From Callipepla californica brunnescens (lineage: Eukaryota > Chordata > Aves > Galliformes > Odontophoridae), in NCBI GenBank assembly GCA_023055505.1, contig JALIRH010000039.1:2976001-3040000 (forward strand): 64,000 bases of DNA. The letters are read 5' to 3'. A program made the translations under genes and the position numbers. This document shows, in pieces, positions 25,260-37,000 of this stretch (its first letter is position 1; every line of letters starts with the position of its first letter). The notes under the pieces were generated by a model. It ran no database searches, had not been told where the DNA came from, and was given only the letters and a program-made list of their open reading frames with translations.

Positions 25260-25720
25260 ACCTCGTAAACACACATCGCTCTTCCCTACAGCTCCCGCTT
25301 TCTGCTCTCGCCCGACCTCCCGTCACTACCGACGGCGGCCGCGGGCAGCGGGGCCGTCCCCCGGGAGGCGGCTCTCCCGCCGCGCCGCCCCGGCTTCCTG
25401 CGCCGCAGGTGAGGCGCGTTGGCTTCCCACTTCCGCCCAGGTGAGAGCCGGCGGCCATCGCTCCGCTCCGACCGCCTCCTCTTCCTCCTCCTCCTCCTCC
25501 TCCTCCTCCTCCTCCTCCCGGCCGCAGGTACCGAGCGGCCGCCATCCCCGCGCCCATTGCCGCGGTGCGGCCCTTCCCTTGCAGCGCCCCGAGGGCCGGC
25601 GGGCAGCCCCCTCGCCCCGCTTGCCCTGCCCCGGCTCGCGGTGCTGCGGGCGGAGGGGTGGGTGCGCCCGGGCCCGCCCTGCTCTCGGTGCCCGGTGCAG
25701 GTGTGGTGTGGGGTTGGGTG
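25260..25720 (+). promoter_or_regulatory. PATJ: CpG island and probable PATJ promoter / first non-coding exon
   Basis: A very GC- and CpG-rich block including a GCGGCCGC site (near 25,336) lies upstream of the first coding exon of PATJ and in the correct orientation. Three candidate donors occur: CAG/GTGAGG at 25409, CAG/GTGAGA at 25441 and CAG/GTACCG at 25528. A non-coding first exon ending at one of them, spliced to the acceptor at 30985, would give the expected 5' leader. The exact start site is not determined. Confidence 0.55.
25475..25520. repeat. (TCC)n microsatellite in the PATJ promoter island
   Basis: Over 40 bases of near-perfect CCT/TCC triplets ending at CCGGCCGCAG. All six frames give low-complexity Ser, Leu, Pro or Gly-rich runs, the cause of the long spurious frames here. 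Polypurine/polypyrimidine tracts of this sort can form triplex DNA, and the pyrimidine run followed by GCAG also resembles a splice acceptor. Confidence 0.9.
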
Positions 25721-25825
25721 GCGGTCCGAGCTGGGGAAGGCAGCCCCCCTCTGGGGGCTCCGTCGTTCAGCGGGGTGTGGGCAGCTTCCATTGGAGGAGC
25801 GATGGCCTTAAGTTGCAGCGGAGCG

Positions 25826-26015
25826 GTTCCGGCTGGATGTTAGGAGGTGTTAATTCTCCCAAAGTTTGGCCAAGCGTTGGGATGGGCTGCCCGGGGAGCG
25901 CGGTCACCGTCCCTGGGGGGTACCTGAGCCACAGGGATGTGGCAGTGCGGGAGAGAGGGCTGTGCTGGGGGTGGGGGCCTTAGAGGTCTTTTCCAGCCTT
26001 GGTGATTCCTCAGAG
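25826..26015 (+). mobile_element. GC-rich CR1 LINE 3' fragment, plus orientation
   Basis: GGCTGGATGTTAGGAGGTG, TTGGGATGGGCTGCCCGGGG, CGGTCACCGTCCCTGGGG, a GATGTGGCAGTG segment, then AGAGGTCTTTTCCAGCCTTG and GTGATTCCTCAGAG follow the order of the CR1 3' end. It begins right after the PATJ CpG island and has the same orientation as PATJ. Its low divergence from the consensus suggests a relatively recent copy. Confidence 0.88.
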
Positions 26016-29000
26016 TACATTTGTGACACTTTTCATCACTGCCTTTCAATTCAGAGGTTCTTAACAACTTTTTGATTACTGTTTACATAGGGATTGATTA
26101 ATGGGAAGGCTGTCCTTTGCATTCTTGTCAAGTTTTCAAGGCTGAGATGTGGAGCATGGCTCTAGGTTTAAGAGCTCTCCTCCGCACCAGAGTGGTTTAT
26201 CAGTTGAGTGCACTGTCGTCACCAGAGCAGGAGGACTTAGAGTCCCGTTCCACTCAAATTAGCCACTGTTTAGATCCCAGAAGCAAATTTTCCACCAGTT
26301 CTGCTGGAACAGGTTTTGTAGCATGTTTGCTGCTGCACTGAGTGGCCTCAGTGTGAGCTCAGCCTCCTATCAGACATCAGAGACTCCGTGGCAGCACTCC
26401 CCTCTGGGCTGGAGCCCGCAGGAATTCAGGTTCTGCCTGTGGGAAGCATTGGCATGCCTTGGACATGAGTAAGGCTGCTCTCGAGGCTGCTAATCACAGG
26501 TACACGGGATCCTTTTGCTTTCCTCATCTTGCAATCACTGACGATACGTAACACCAGGACAGCTTCCCGTAAAGAAGGTTTACTGATATTTGACAATACT
26601 TCGCTTTGGCCTGTTTTTCCCTAGTGACCTTTGGTGTGTTCTTATTGATCTATTTGCAGCACCATTCACTTGCTTCTTTCTTACAAGAGCCTGGAGCAGC
26701 CCACATACGCTGTAGTGATTTTATAAAAACTGTAATGTGACCCAGAGCAGCAGTTTGAGGTGGTTTCATCTGGGAGGTGTGTACATGCTAAGTTTGGTCA
26801 GATTGGATTTCTGTGTGTGTTCTAAGATGGATAACGAAGCAGAACAGCAGAATGTGCTACAGTGTTGTTTGTTTTTATCAGTACATAGCTGCTTGTCAGT
26901 TTTGTTATTTTTAATACCACAGGTTGCAGGTGATGCTGCATTAGGACCATTTTAAGATGAAGTTCACACAAAGAAATGCTGTTTTCTCCTACTAATTTTC
27001 CAAGTTTCAGACCTTCCTAGGACTGATGAAGAAGAGCTGTGTGCATATCAGTCATTCCTGGTAACAGGGCTGGGAAAAATTACAGCTGCACCAGTGCAGA
27101 AAGGTGACTTTGGATTGGGAAGTACCCTTGGCTGTTCCCTGCTCAGATGGCCTTGTTAGGAGCCTTTGAAAAATAGCAATAGTTAGCACTTGCGTGGTGA
27201 GGACTTGCAGTGTTTAATGGCACAGAAGGTTACACTGACACTGAGTAGGGACAGCCTCAGACGAAGCCGGATTTCCCCTATGAGCGCAGCTCTGGGAAGG
27301 ATGCGGGTTGTTGGGGCTGAAGCAGTTGTAGCTGTGAGATGAGAGGGAGCAGAAGCATCTCTGTTGGCTAAGCTGTGCCCTCCTTCAGCTCCCAGCAGAA
27401 AGCCCCTTGGTATTGTCTCCCAGCAGCCCTTCACGGAGGGCAAGTGCTTGTCAAGGCCACTGCCAGAGATGTCGTGTTGGGATGTGCCAGGCTGAGTGCC
27501 CCGTGGCAGCTCTGGGGGGTGATGGCAGGGGAAGACTTAAACCTTTCAGCTCTTCTGATGACCTCTGCTGGCACCAGCATGGGGGAATTCCTTTTTCTTA
27601 GTTTGCTTTTGAAGGAGATCCAAGTCTTAGGATTTCATACAAAACCTTATGAAACTTGCCCGCTCCCTATGATGCGTTGAGTTCAGCTCTCAAAAGTGAA
27701 GACAGTAAAAACCCAGATACATGCTGTGCTGAAGAGTGAAGGTTTTTTTTTTTGTTGTTTTTTTTCCTGGTGTTACAAAACACTGAGCTTTCTGAAATCC
27801 ATGATTTTACGATCACGCTGGGAACTGTGACATGAGTTTTGAACTTTGAGGTTTGCAGCTTTGTCTACCAATAAGATAAATAAGCGGCTGTAGAAATCTG
27901 AGAATGGAGATGAGGAAGTTGAATGTGGAGAGGACAAGCCGTGGCATTTTGGGTCGCTTCAAAATGATCTTCTGGGGAGGGACCTCCTAATTTGTCAATA
28001 ATCTGTTGGCACCCTGCTCAGACTTGGGCTTCAGTATTTGGAAATTGATTAATGATTATCTCTTTGGGTCTTTAAACGTAAACAGCAGATGGAGTTGTGT
28101 GTTTCTCTGGAGCCCAAGCTCCAGTCTCAGGGACTCGTTCTCAATTACACATTACTTGAAAACTTTGAATTAGCTTGTATTCTCAGGGATCCCCTTGCAC
28201 CAGAAGGAGCTGTCTACGTTAAAATAAAACATGCTTTTTCTCCCCTGCTCTTTTTACAAAAGAAAGGGGAACAAAGACTATGGTTATAACATATCACTCA
28301 AAAAAAAAAAAAAAATCATTAAAAACATTGCAAGCTGTCTGGAGGCCAGCTTTAATCACAAGGGATCGCAGAGTGCTGTGTAAACTTGAACTTTCTTATT
28401 AACTGTACCTGAGGTCCACTTCAGCATCTGCTGGAGTGGAGTGGTCCACAGTGGCTCTCAGTGCTGCTCTGGGGCAGCTGAAGCAGGAAGCTGATGCTTT
28501 CTTGGATGTGTTTCGTTTTAATTTTGTACTTTCCTCTTTCACCTCCTTCTCCATGGGACTTCTGCATTTTAGATGGAGCCGAGATATCCTACGTCCATTT
28601 CCCTGCTCTAATTTTTCTTTCTTGGATCTGCACCCATTGTCATAATTGCTATTGTTACACCCGCTGTAATGGAAAAAAGATTAATCTTGGAGGCTGTCAG
28701 CGCGGCTCTTTGAGGCTGCCTTTGAATGACGCAGGCTATTTCTCATGGTGCAGTTTGCCAGCACAGCTGAGCTGCTGCAACCGCTAGCTGCTGCTGCAAG
28801 GTGTGGTCCTGTTCCCAGCCCCATCCCATGCCTTGTTGTTTGAGCTCTAGGTGGGCAGGAGGCTTGGGCCATCAAAACGTGGAGGGTTGGGTGTTTAAGT
28901 CCGTGCTCCAGTTCACTGTGGGATCTTATGAATGAGTGCCAGCCCAGATGGGATGGGAAGGAGGACAAAATGCATGAAAGAAACTTTGACTCCTTGTCTC

Positions 29001-30985
29001 CAGCTATCAGATGGGTACAGTGTTGCCAAGTTCTCCTTATTTCCTTCCATACTTTGTTTCTTCTCTGGGTTTAATCTTCACCCTGCTGCTGGCATAAGGG
29101 TGGTTCGTTTCAAGTCACTTTTCCTCATAGGAGTTCATCTGTATCTCGCAGTTGGTTTGCTTTTTGCTTTTTTTGTTTTAGCTGATGAAGTGAGGTGGGG
29201 AAAACGGGGAAGTTACACTGAGAAGAAAGGGGAAAAAAAGAACTCTCCATATTCCTTCTTTGTTAAGATTCACACAGTAATTTTAGCTGAGGAGGTGTTC
29301 GTCTTTTCAGTTTACACGAAGACTCAGGAGTGTGTAAGGGAACGGTGTTTTCATCTGAGCTTCAGAATCAGATCTCAGCACAGAATCGAGGGCTGCTGCT
29401 GTGCTATTAGGAGTGCTTTGTTTCGAATGGAAAAGGAAATAAAGCTGCAGAACTTACATCCACTCAGCTGCATTCCTGGAAATCTTTCAGGAGTTGTATG
29501 CCTCCTCAACCCCTGCTATGAATTTGATTTAAAATGACCTCCTAAAGCTGTTAATAGTCTTGCAAAGGGACTCGTTTTACTTGGCCCTGGATGGAAACCA
29601 TGAAATCCACCGAGTTCTGCAGGAATTGCTGTAGAAGCCAACATTGCTTAGATACAGTGAAGCGTACATAAGTCTGAAATTGTGGTTTGTAACATACCAC
29701 TGATATTTTTTTTTTTTTCCTTTTTCTTTCTTTTTCATCTGCTTAATTAACGTTCTCTTACGCGTTGTAGTGTCCTCCTGGAACCTCAGACATTTTCAGC
29801 TGGGGCGTGGATAGCATCAGAGGAAGAGCTGAAAGGGTCAGAGGCTGTGCTGGAGAGAGCCCTGTGGTGTGTATGCAACCATTCTTGCTCTTAGATTAAC
29901 AAAGTCAATGTAGGTCTTTTTTTATTTTTTATGTAGATTTTTTTTCCCCAAGTAATTCCAAATTTATATTATTCTGAAGCTACAGGGCAGAGTTGAAATT
30001 ATGTAATGTAATAATCATGCTATTAAGTGGTTGATTTCTTTCAGAAGAGCTTGTGCTAAGTGAAGAAATCTTGCTTTTTGTGTTACATTTTGGTAGAACC
30101 ACCTAGATAGATTTAAAAATGACAGGCTCCACATCAACGTAATAACTTGCAAGTGAAAGTACAAATTTATCGTCACTGCTATTTGCAAGTCTTGTTTTTA
30201 TTCTGCTGTCTAGGCCTCAGTCTCAGCTGGAGACCTGTTCTCTTTCACCTTGCAGAGAGGGTGGGAAATGATACCGTGTTACTTCAAAGCTTGTCTCATA
30301 CATAGGAAAGAGAGAGGCAAGCACGTGAAGGAGGAGGAAATAGTTTTTTCTCTCCTATTTCACTCTAGAGATTAAGATGTTGAACTGAGTTGGCCAATTG
30401 GGACCTTAATGCAATACTGTCTTGTGAGTGCAGGGGACCTCATCATTTTATAGGAACTTCTTAAGGAATTGTTTTATTTCAAGGTTTCACCTATATTGCC
30501 CCTCTATGCTAGGGCTGAGCTGTTGTGATGAGAACACTGTCAACAAATAATTAAAACAAGTGGGAGGGAAGTACTTATTAAATAATATGAGGATTTAAGC
30601 TGTGTGTGCATTTGAAAACATCACAGCTTTCATGTTCTCGTTCCAGATTTAGTTGAATGTAGCTGCTTCAGTTTCCTTGGTCTTGTTTTTTGTTTGTTTG
30701 TTTGTTTTTTTGTTTTGTTTTTCTTTTATAACATGTTTACTCCTCATTTTTGAAAGAGTTGTTCATCTTCCTTTTCCAGTGTAAAAGAAGCAGCGCACAA
30801 AACAAGGTGAAACTGAGTGTGCTGGGCTGCTGTGCAACTGCCTATACTGACAGGGGAACAGTAGTGTTTTTTAATTAATTTTGTTATAATGAACTCAGTG
30901 TTTTATTACTGCATTTATTGATGTTCTACCTTAGAGCATTCTGCTCAAAGATGTAATTTATTTGTTGTTGTTTTATCTCATCTAG
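26016..30985 (+). other. PATJ 5' intron (up to the first coding exon)
   Basis: About 5 kb with no exon I can support. A 201-codon frame at 28,932-29,537 has no recognisable domain and no splice context. T/A tracts occur near 27,740-27,770, 28,301-28,314, 29,707-29,720 and 30,689-30,720. It ends at the acceptor TCATCTAG. Confidence 0.7.
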
Positions 30986-31041
30986 ATTATTCTGAGCAAT
31001 TCCGGAAACACCCTTCAGCATGCCTGAAAACCCTGCTGCAG
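30986..31041 (+). CDS. PATJ: PATJ first coding exon
   Basis: After the acceptor TCATCTAG there are 34 nt of leader, then ATG at 31020-31022 and codons MPENPAA. The coding part is only 22 nt and ends in phase 1 at CAG/GTATGT. The human protein also begins MPENPA. Confidence 0.9.
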
Positions 31042-34000
31042 GTATGTCGTCTGAGAGTGAATGCTCTGTTAAGTGGTGAGAAATGATGCTCTGTTCCTAA
31101 CGTGTAAGTACTTTGTGGTGCAGATAAGCAGCAGGTGCTGCAGATCATTGACCGTCTGCAAGCAAAGCTGCGTGAGAAAAGAGATGTCCAACACAACGAG
31201 AACCTGTCTGTTCTGCGTAACACGCTCAGGAGCCCTTTGTTTAACCAAATACTGACCCTCCAGCAATCCATCAAGCAACTGAAAGATCAAGTGAGTATAG
31301 AGTTACAATTGTTGGTGTGATGGTAACTATACTTGGAACTGAACTGCCTGCGTAGGCACGTGTTAATGAGGATGGTTGTTAATAAGCTGTAACCTGGTAT
31401 GACTGAATGTTGCCCTTATTCTTGTCAAGCTGGTGTCTGCCAAGTCACTACTGAGATTAGATGTGATCTTAATGCTCTAGTCATGGGACGACGTGCTTTG
31501 ATAGGGATGTGGAAGAATGAGACGCTGAGAACCACATTGGTCTAAGAAAAGAATCTGCAAAAGGCATCAGCTCTAATTCTTCAAGTTCTGGACACAGTTG
31601 GAGCTGAGATTCTTAGTTTTTCTCAAGTTCTGAATGCTGTTTATCAGCTGAATAGCAGTGTCTTCTCTCCTTAAAAGACACTGTCACTTAACTGCTTGTA
31701 AAGAATGGTTAACCTGCTTTGGGAAATTAAATATAGAAAATCTCCGTGAAGATGTGCCAAGTTCTTATGCAGACATATCCAAGCTAGCTTTAAAGTCACT
31801 TAGGTATGGCAGTGAAAGTGACTTGTGTGGATTGGTTTATAATGCCAGTTGATGCTTAGATCTTGTGGACAAGGACATCGATGACACCTCCGCCATGCAG
31901 TTTGCCAAGTCAGGCATGGAAGCTTAAAAATCAGGGACTAACTTGGCATATCTAAGCAACAGTAATCCCTGTCTTTGCTGTTACTGAACCTGTCCAGCTG
32001 CAGACATGGCAGGGTAGGTCTCAGGAGAATGATGCCACCATGCTGTCATTGCTGAATATATTGCCAGTATTGCTGCCTGGATAGCATATAGTGGCTCTGC
32101 CATTCATACTTGTCTTCTTCCCTTGTTTGCATTGTTGCAGCATCTGCTCCCTTCTTCCAAAGCCTGAGTGCACGTCTGCAAGCTGTTAAAAGTGAGCAAA
32201 AATCCAAATCTAGGATTGTGCATCATAACTGTGGCATAATGGCTTTTATATCCAGAATGCTCAGGCTTAACATGTCTAGAAAACTAAGTTTTCTTTACAT
32301 TTTCCTTAAGCATGTCCCCTTTGAGAACTTTCTTCAGGAGGGGTTTTTTTGTTTTACTTTGTCGCATTGGAGTTGTTTCTGCTTTTATATATTTATATAT
32401 ATATATTTTCCAGGATGAGAAATGGAACTGTTGACTCCAGCAGTGGTAGCGTGTTCAGTTGTAGGTTCTTTAAACTAGGCATTGGGTGGTTAAATGACTC
32501 TTAACATTTTGGATTCTTGTGTGAAGACTGTGTGAATTTGCCTGACAGTTCCACCTGCTTTGAATTCCTCTTAAAATATTTAATGCAAAAGTACCAAATA
32601 TCAGGGAGTGATGGGGAGGATGGGCACGAAACAGTGAAGAAGGATGGTAGAACTGACAAAAATGAGTAGAAACACAGCTGAATCAGTCAGGGAACATTCC
32701 TTTCTGTAAAACAGTTTAAAGTTGGTGTGGTGGCTTGATTATAGCTTGCACATTAACATTACCTAAATTGTACAGGTGACTGCATTCATGAGAATGTGGA
32801 TATAGAAATGTGTTTCTTTGGCAGCCTTCACTCAAAATCCTGTATGTTGAAATCTGTGTTCATTTTTAGTAGTTTTACTACATCTCTGTTCGTTTTTAAC
32901 AGCTCAATTACATGCCACCTGACCGGTCAGTAGAGTTTGATTTTACTAAGAGAGGACTACTGGTATTTGCTGACAAATCAGTTACTGCTGGAAATGTGTG
33001 TAAACAGAGCAGTTTAGCAGAACCCAGTGCATCTACCTTCAGTCCAAACCTGGGAGTTAACGAGTTTAATGCAATCATCCAACAGATGGCAAAGGTAAGG
33101 CTCTCAGCTTCAGCCAACCAACCTTTAATGTCAGACTTTTTCTTGTGTGATTTTGGAGTGCTTGTTCAAGCGTACTGTTTTGTTGTATATCTTGGAGTGT
33201 GATGCAACCTAAGCCAGGAACAGAGGTGCCAAGGGCTCTTTTTTTTTTCCTCCTGTGAAAGATAATGTCAACAGTGGAAAGTATTTTCTTTGCCATTTTT
33301 GTGTTTTATTTTCTCCCAAGCACGCCGATGTAGAAATGAAGTCTCACTTACATACAACTTTATTTTTGGTTTTGATATTTGGTGACACTTAATTAAAAAT
33401 GGATGTTTTCTGCAGAAACTTGTTTTGATGGAAAGATTTTTTTTTTATCAAGTACATTTTGAATTGGAAATGCACCAGCTTTGTTGATATATGAACAGTG
33501 CAAATGATTAAAAGAGCTGGCATGTGATATTTTATTTAACTCTTCATTTAATATGTCTCAACTTTGCCAGACAGATGCTGATTTCATTAACGTGATGTAG
33601 CATGTACCAGATGCTTGTGGAAGCTGTACAGGTGCAGACATCCGCCCATGTGCAATTGGCATTTATACCACGAGTGCATTGTTCTGTGTTACTTTGAGCC
33701 ATTAATTTAATTGGTTAGTCGTGGCTTTCTATATTAAGTAACTGTTGCTAATTGACTACCTTAATGTAGCTGTAATATTTTCAGCATAACTCTTCTTGTT
33801 AGCGTGTCATTAACTCATCTGATAAAAGATTTAACAGTAAAGACTGCGCATTATTTTGGATAAAGCAGCTGTGATAGAAGTGCTTTCTCTAAGTAACGCT
33901 TCCCAGTAAACAACCCCAGAAATTATGTATTTGAAATGAGGAGCAGGCAGTTGCCAAAGCAAAGTGTTTGGGATTTTTGTTTTTTTTTTTTTTTTTTTTC

Positions 34001-37000
34001 CATTAAATATGAAGTTGCAGGAATGGGAAGGAAATTAATTTCCTTATTTAATAGCTGCAATCTTTTGAACGTGTACCTAAAAATCGGCATTGAAAGCTGA
34101 GGGAGCCAAAAGACAAGTAATTTAGTTTAACTATGCAGCATTTCCAGCAAACCCAAATGTATTGCTATAGACAGCACTTTGTTCATAGTTTTCATCCAGT
34201 TTGGAATTCATCTCATAATGTGAATGAAGTGTGAAAGCAGCTCTTAAATTCCCTGAGGTTTCAGAATCTCAGTCCTTGCATATCCAATACTCTGTTATAT
34301 TAAAAATAATAAATGGAGGAGCTTTTATAGGAATAACATATTTAGTATTTTGCCTTTGTTTAGTCTTTGGAGGGGAATAATTCTCCTGGTGCATACATTT
34401 TGAACTAGCTTATTCTATTGCACTAAAAATTAGATAATTTTTTTTTTTCCTCTTTTACTAGGGGAGGCAAATAGAATCAATAAAGATCGAAAAGCCTTCT
34501 GTTGGAGGTCTTGGATTTAGTGTTGTTACCCTTAAAGATCACAGCACGGGAGAAGTTGGTATCTTTGTCAAGGAAGTCCAGCCAGGAAGCATAGCTGACA
34601 GGTGAGATCTTTAGAGTTATATTGGAAAAATTGCAGCAATTCTTCTGAAAAGAGAAGGCCTGATTTTTGCATTGGTGTCCGTCAGGCTAGCATGTTTGCT
34701 TGGATTATCTGGTGGGATACTTTGGTGGTGGTATCTCGAGTTCGGCCCGTTCAGCTGAATGGGTTTGTTTTGAGGATCAGATTTTCAGAGGAGTTTCAAA
34801 TATCCAGGCTGTTCACAAATGGGATTTCCAGAAAACATGACTCACTTCAGAGAATCTTGAGTACTGACTCAAAAACAAAGGCAACTCCGAAAAGAGCACA
34901 AGGAAAATAAAAACTGGTCTCTGGATTTTAGTCATTGTATCGCTGCAAGATTTTTTTCCCCTTGTTTCTTTACTTACGTGCTTATGACAATGCTCTATTT
35001 ATAGTTGGGTTTTCTGTGTGTTTCCTGTGTAAATTAAGGTCCAGTCCTTCCAACAGATCCCTGCACAGATGTCATCATAGAATCAAGGCTTCAGGCAGTT
35101 TTCCTGTATTGTCTGTGAGTTTTCACCCGAAAACAAAAGACAGAGCAATCCTTGGAAAAGAAAATGTGATTGTAAAACCACAAGAGTTGGCATGAGACAA
35201 ATGCAGTGCTTGGAATTATGTTTAAAGAAAATGTGTCTAGATTACAAGTCATTGGTGTCACTTTTTAAATAACACATGTCAGGAAGTGCCAACAGAGGAT
35301 GACAAAAAGAGTGGGGAGAGGTTGGAATGATAATGGCTATGGGCCCGCAGAGAACGCACTAGAGAACGCTTACAAGAGAAGCATATTAGGCTCTTTCAAA
35401 GTGGAGACAGATGGACTGATCTGGATGTCAAAGGAGGGTGAATATCTCACTTTAGGATTTGATGACCTGCTGCTCACTTTCTTTGATGAGAGAGTCTGAA
35501 ATATGGCGAATGCCTGAAGAAAGACATTTCAGGAAAACATCTTAAATGTGGCATGATAAAAATGAACTTTAAAATGCATTAGTTAAGATGTACAACTATA
35601 TTGTTTCGGAGGTTTCAGAAATCTCCGTGGCATGTTTCACGTTTTGGTTCTGAGATGAGATCTCCTGGAGCCCTTTTTTTGGATTCCTACAGAGCTTTGA
35701 AGGCAGTGTCTGTCTATGTAACAGTTTGGTCTCGTGCTCAGAATGAATATTTAACAAGGCAGATAAGTGATGGTTTCTCTCTTGTCACAAATCTAAATTC
35801 ATCACTCAGATGAATTAACGGTGAGAATTTATGTTAAGGCATAATATAAATTGAGCTGTCTGTTGCCTGAAGAAAGTTTGATGTCTGAGTTTTGATAATA
35901 TAATATTTTGAGTGTATATACAGCTTGACCATCTTTAGGATCACACAGTGATAGAAAACGAAATTGTAGCCTGAGTTGTGGACACTTAAAGATAATATCA
36001 TGTGATGCTGAAGGTAATGAAGAATAGTTCCCAGTTTGTTGTATAATAACTTTTTTTTTTTTCTTCCTATTGTTTAGCATCATCAAGAAAGAATGAGGGG
36101 ATTTCATTGAATTTTGAATAGTCGAAGTAAAAATTGAATAAACTTGCATGTTGTGATAAGTTAGGACAAACTTGGGCTGAGCAGCTAAGTACAGTGTGTA
36201 TTGCATGCCTTTTGTAAGATGAAGTCAGTCTAATAAGTGGATTTTTTTTATGTAAACTTTGCATGGGAAGTCACTGCGCCGCGTTTTAAAATTTCTTTGA
36301 ATGTTTTGTGAAGGGATCAAAGACTGAAGGAAAATGACCACATACTGGCCATTAATTGCACCCCATTGGATCAGAACATTTCTCATCAGCACGCTATTGC
36401 ACTCCTCCAGCAATCCACAGGATCTTTACATCTGGTTGTTGCTAGGGAGCCAGTTCAAGGAAACAGCAGAACTTCGCCTGCCTCATTGAGTGATACAAAT
36501 CCACCTGAGACTGTGAGTTGTTTTAATACCGTCGAAATCAGATTTTGAACTATGCTGGATACTTTTTTTTGTGTGTAGTTTTAAGTGTTTGTATCAGCTA
36601 GCTTTACATATAGGGACTCTTTTTTTCTTTTTAAAATCATGTTTTATCTGCAGTGGTGTTTGATTTAGACTGATCTTGCAATAAGTATAATGCTTCCATT
36701 GCAAAGCTGCGTGAAGTTGTTATAAAGTAGGTCCTGGGTTTTTACATGGCAGTAGCTTTAGTAAATCAACATACTCCTAGCAGCAGGGTCTGTTCAGCAT
36801 AGTCTGGATAAAGTGTTTTATAAGTATACCCAGCTGAAAAATACTTGCACTCAGCAATTAAAGATGCTCTGATTACATCTTAAAAGACTGTAAACATAAC
36901 CTGTAGTGAGTGCTGCTTAAAATACCAGAACCAATGTAAACTTAAATTGCTCAAAACCAAAATGCTTGCCTTTGTGTGTGTGTTTTTTTAAATCTGTTAA

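Noticed and set aside
25015..25791. 258-codon open frame on the minus strand, Gly/Pro/Arg-rich
   Set aside because: It runs through a CpG island and the (TCC)n tract, which suppress stop codons in every frame. It has no recognisable domain and lies antisense to the PATJ leader region.
28932..29537. 201-codon plus-strand open frame in the first PATJ intron
   Set aside because: I recognise no domain or family, and it has no splice or promoter context. One such frame is not surprising by chance in 64 kb.
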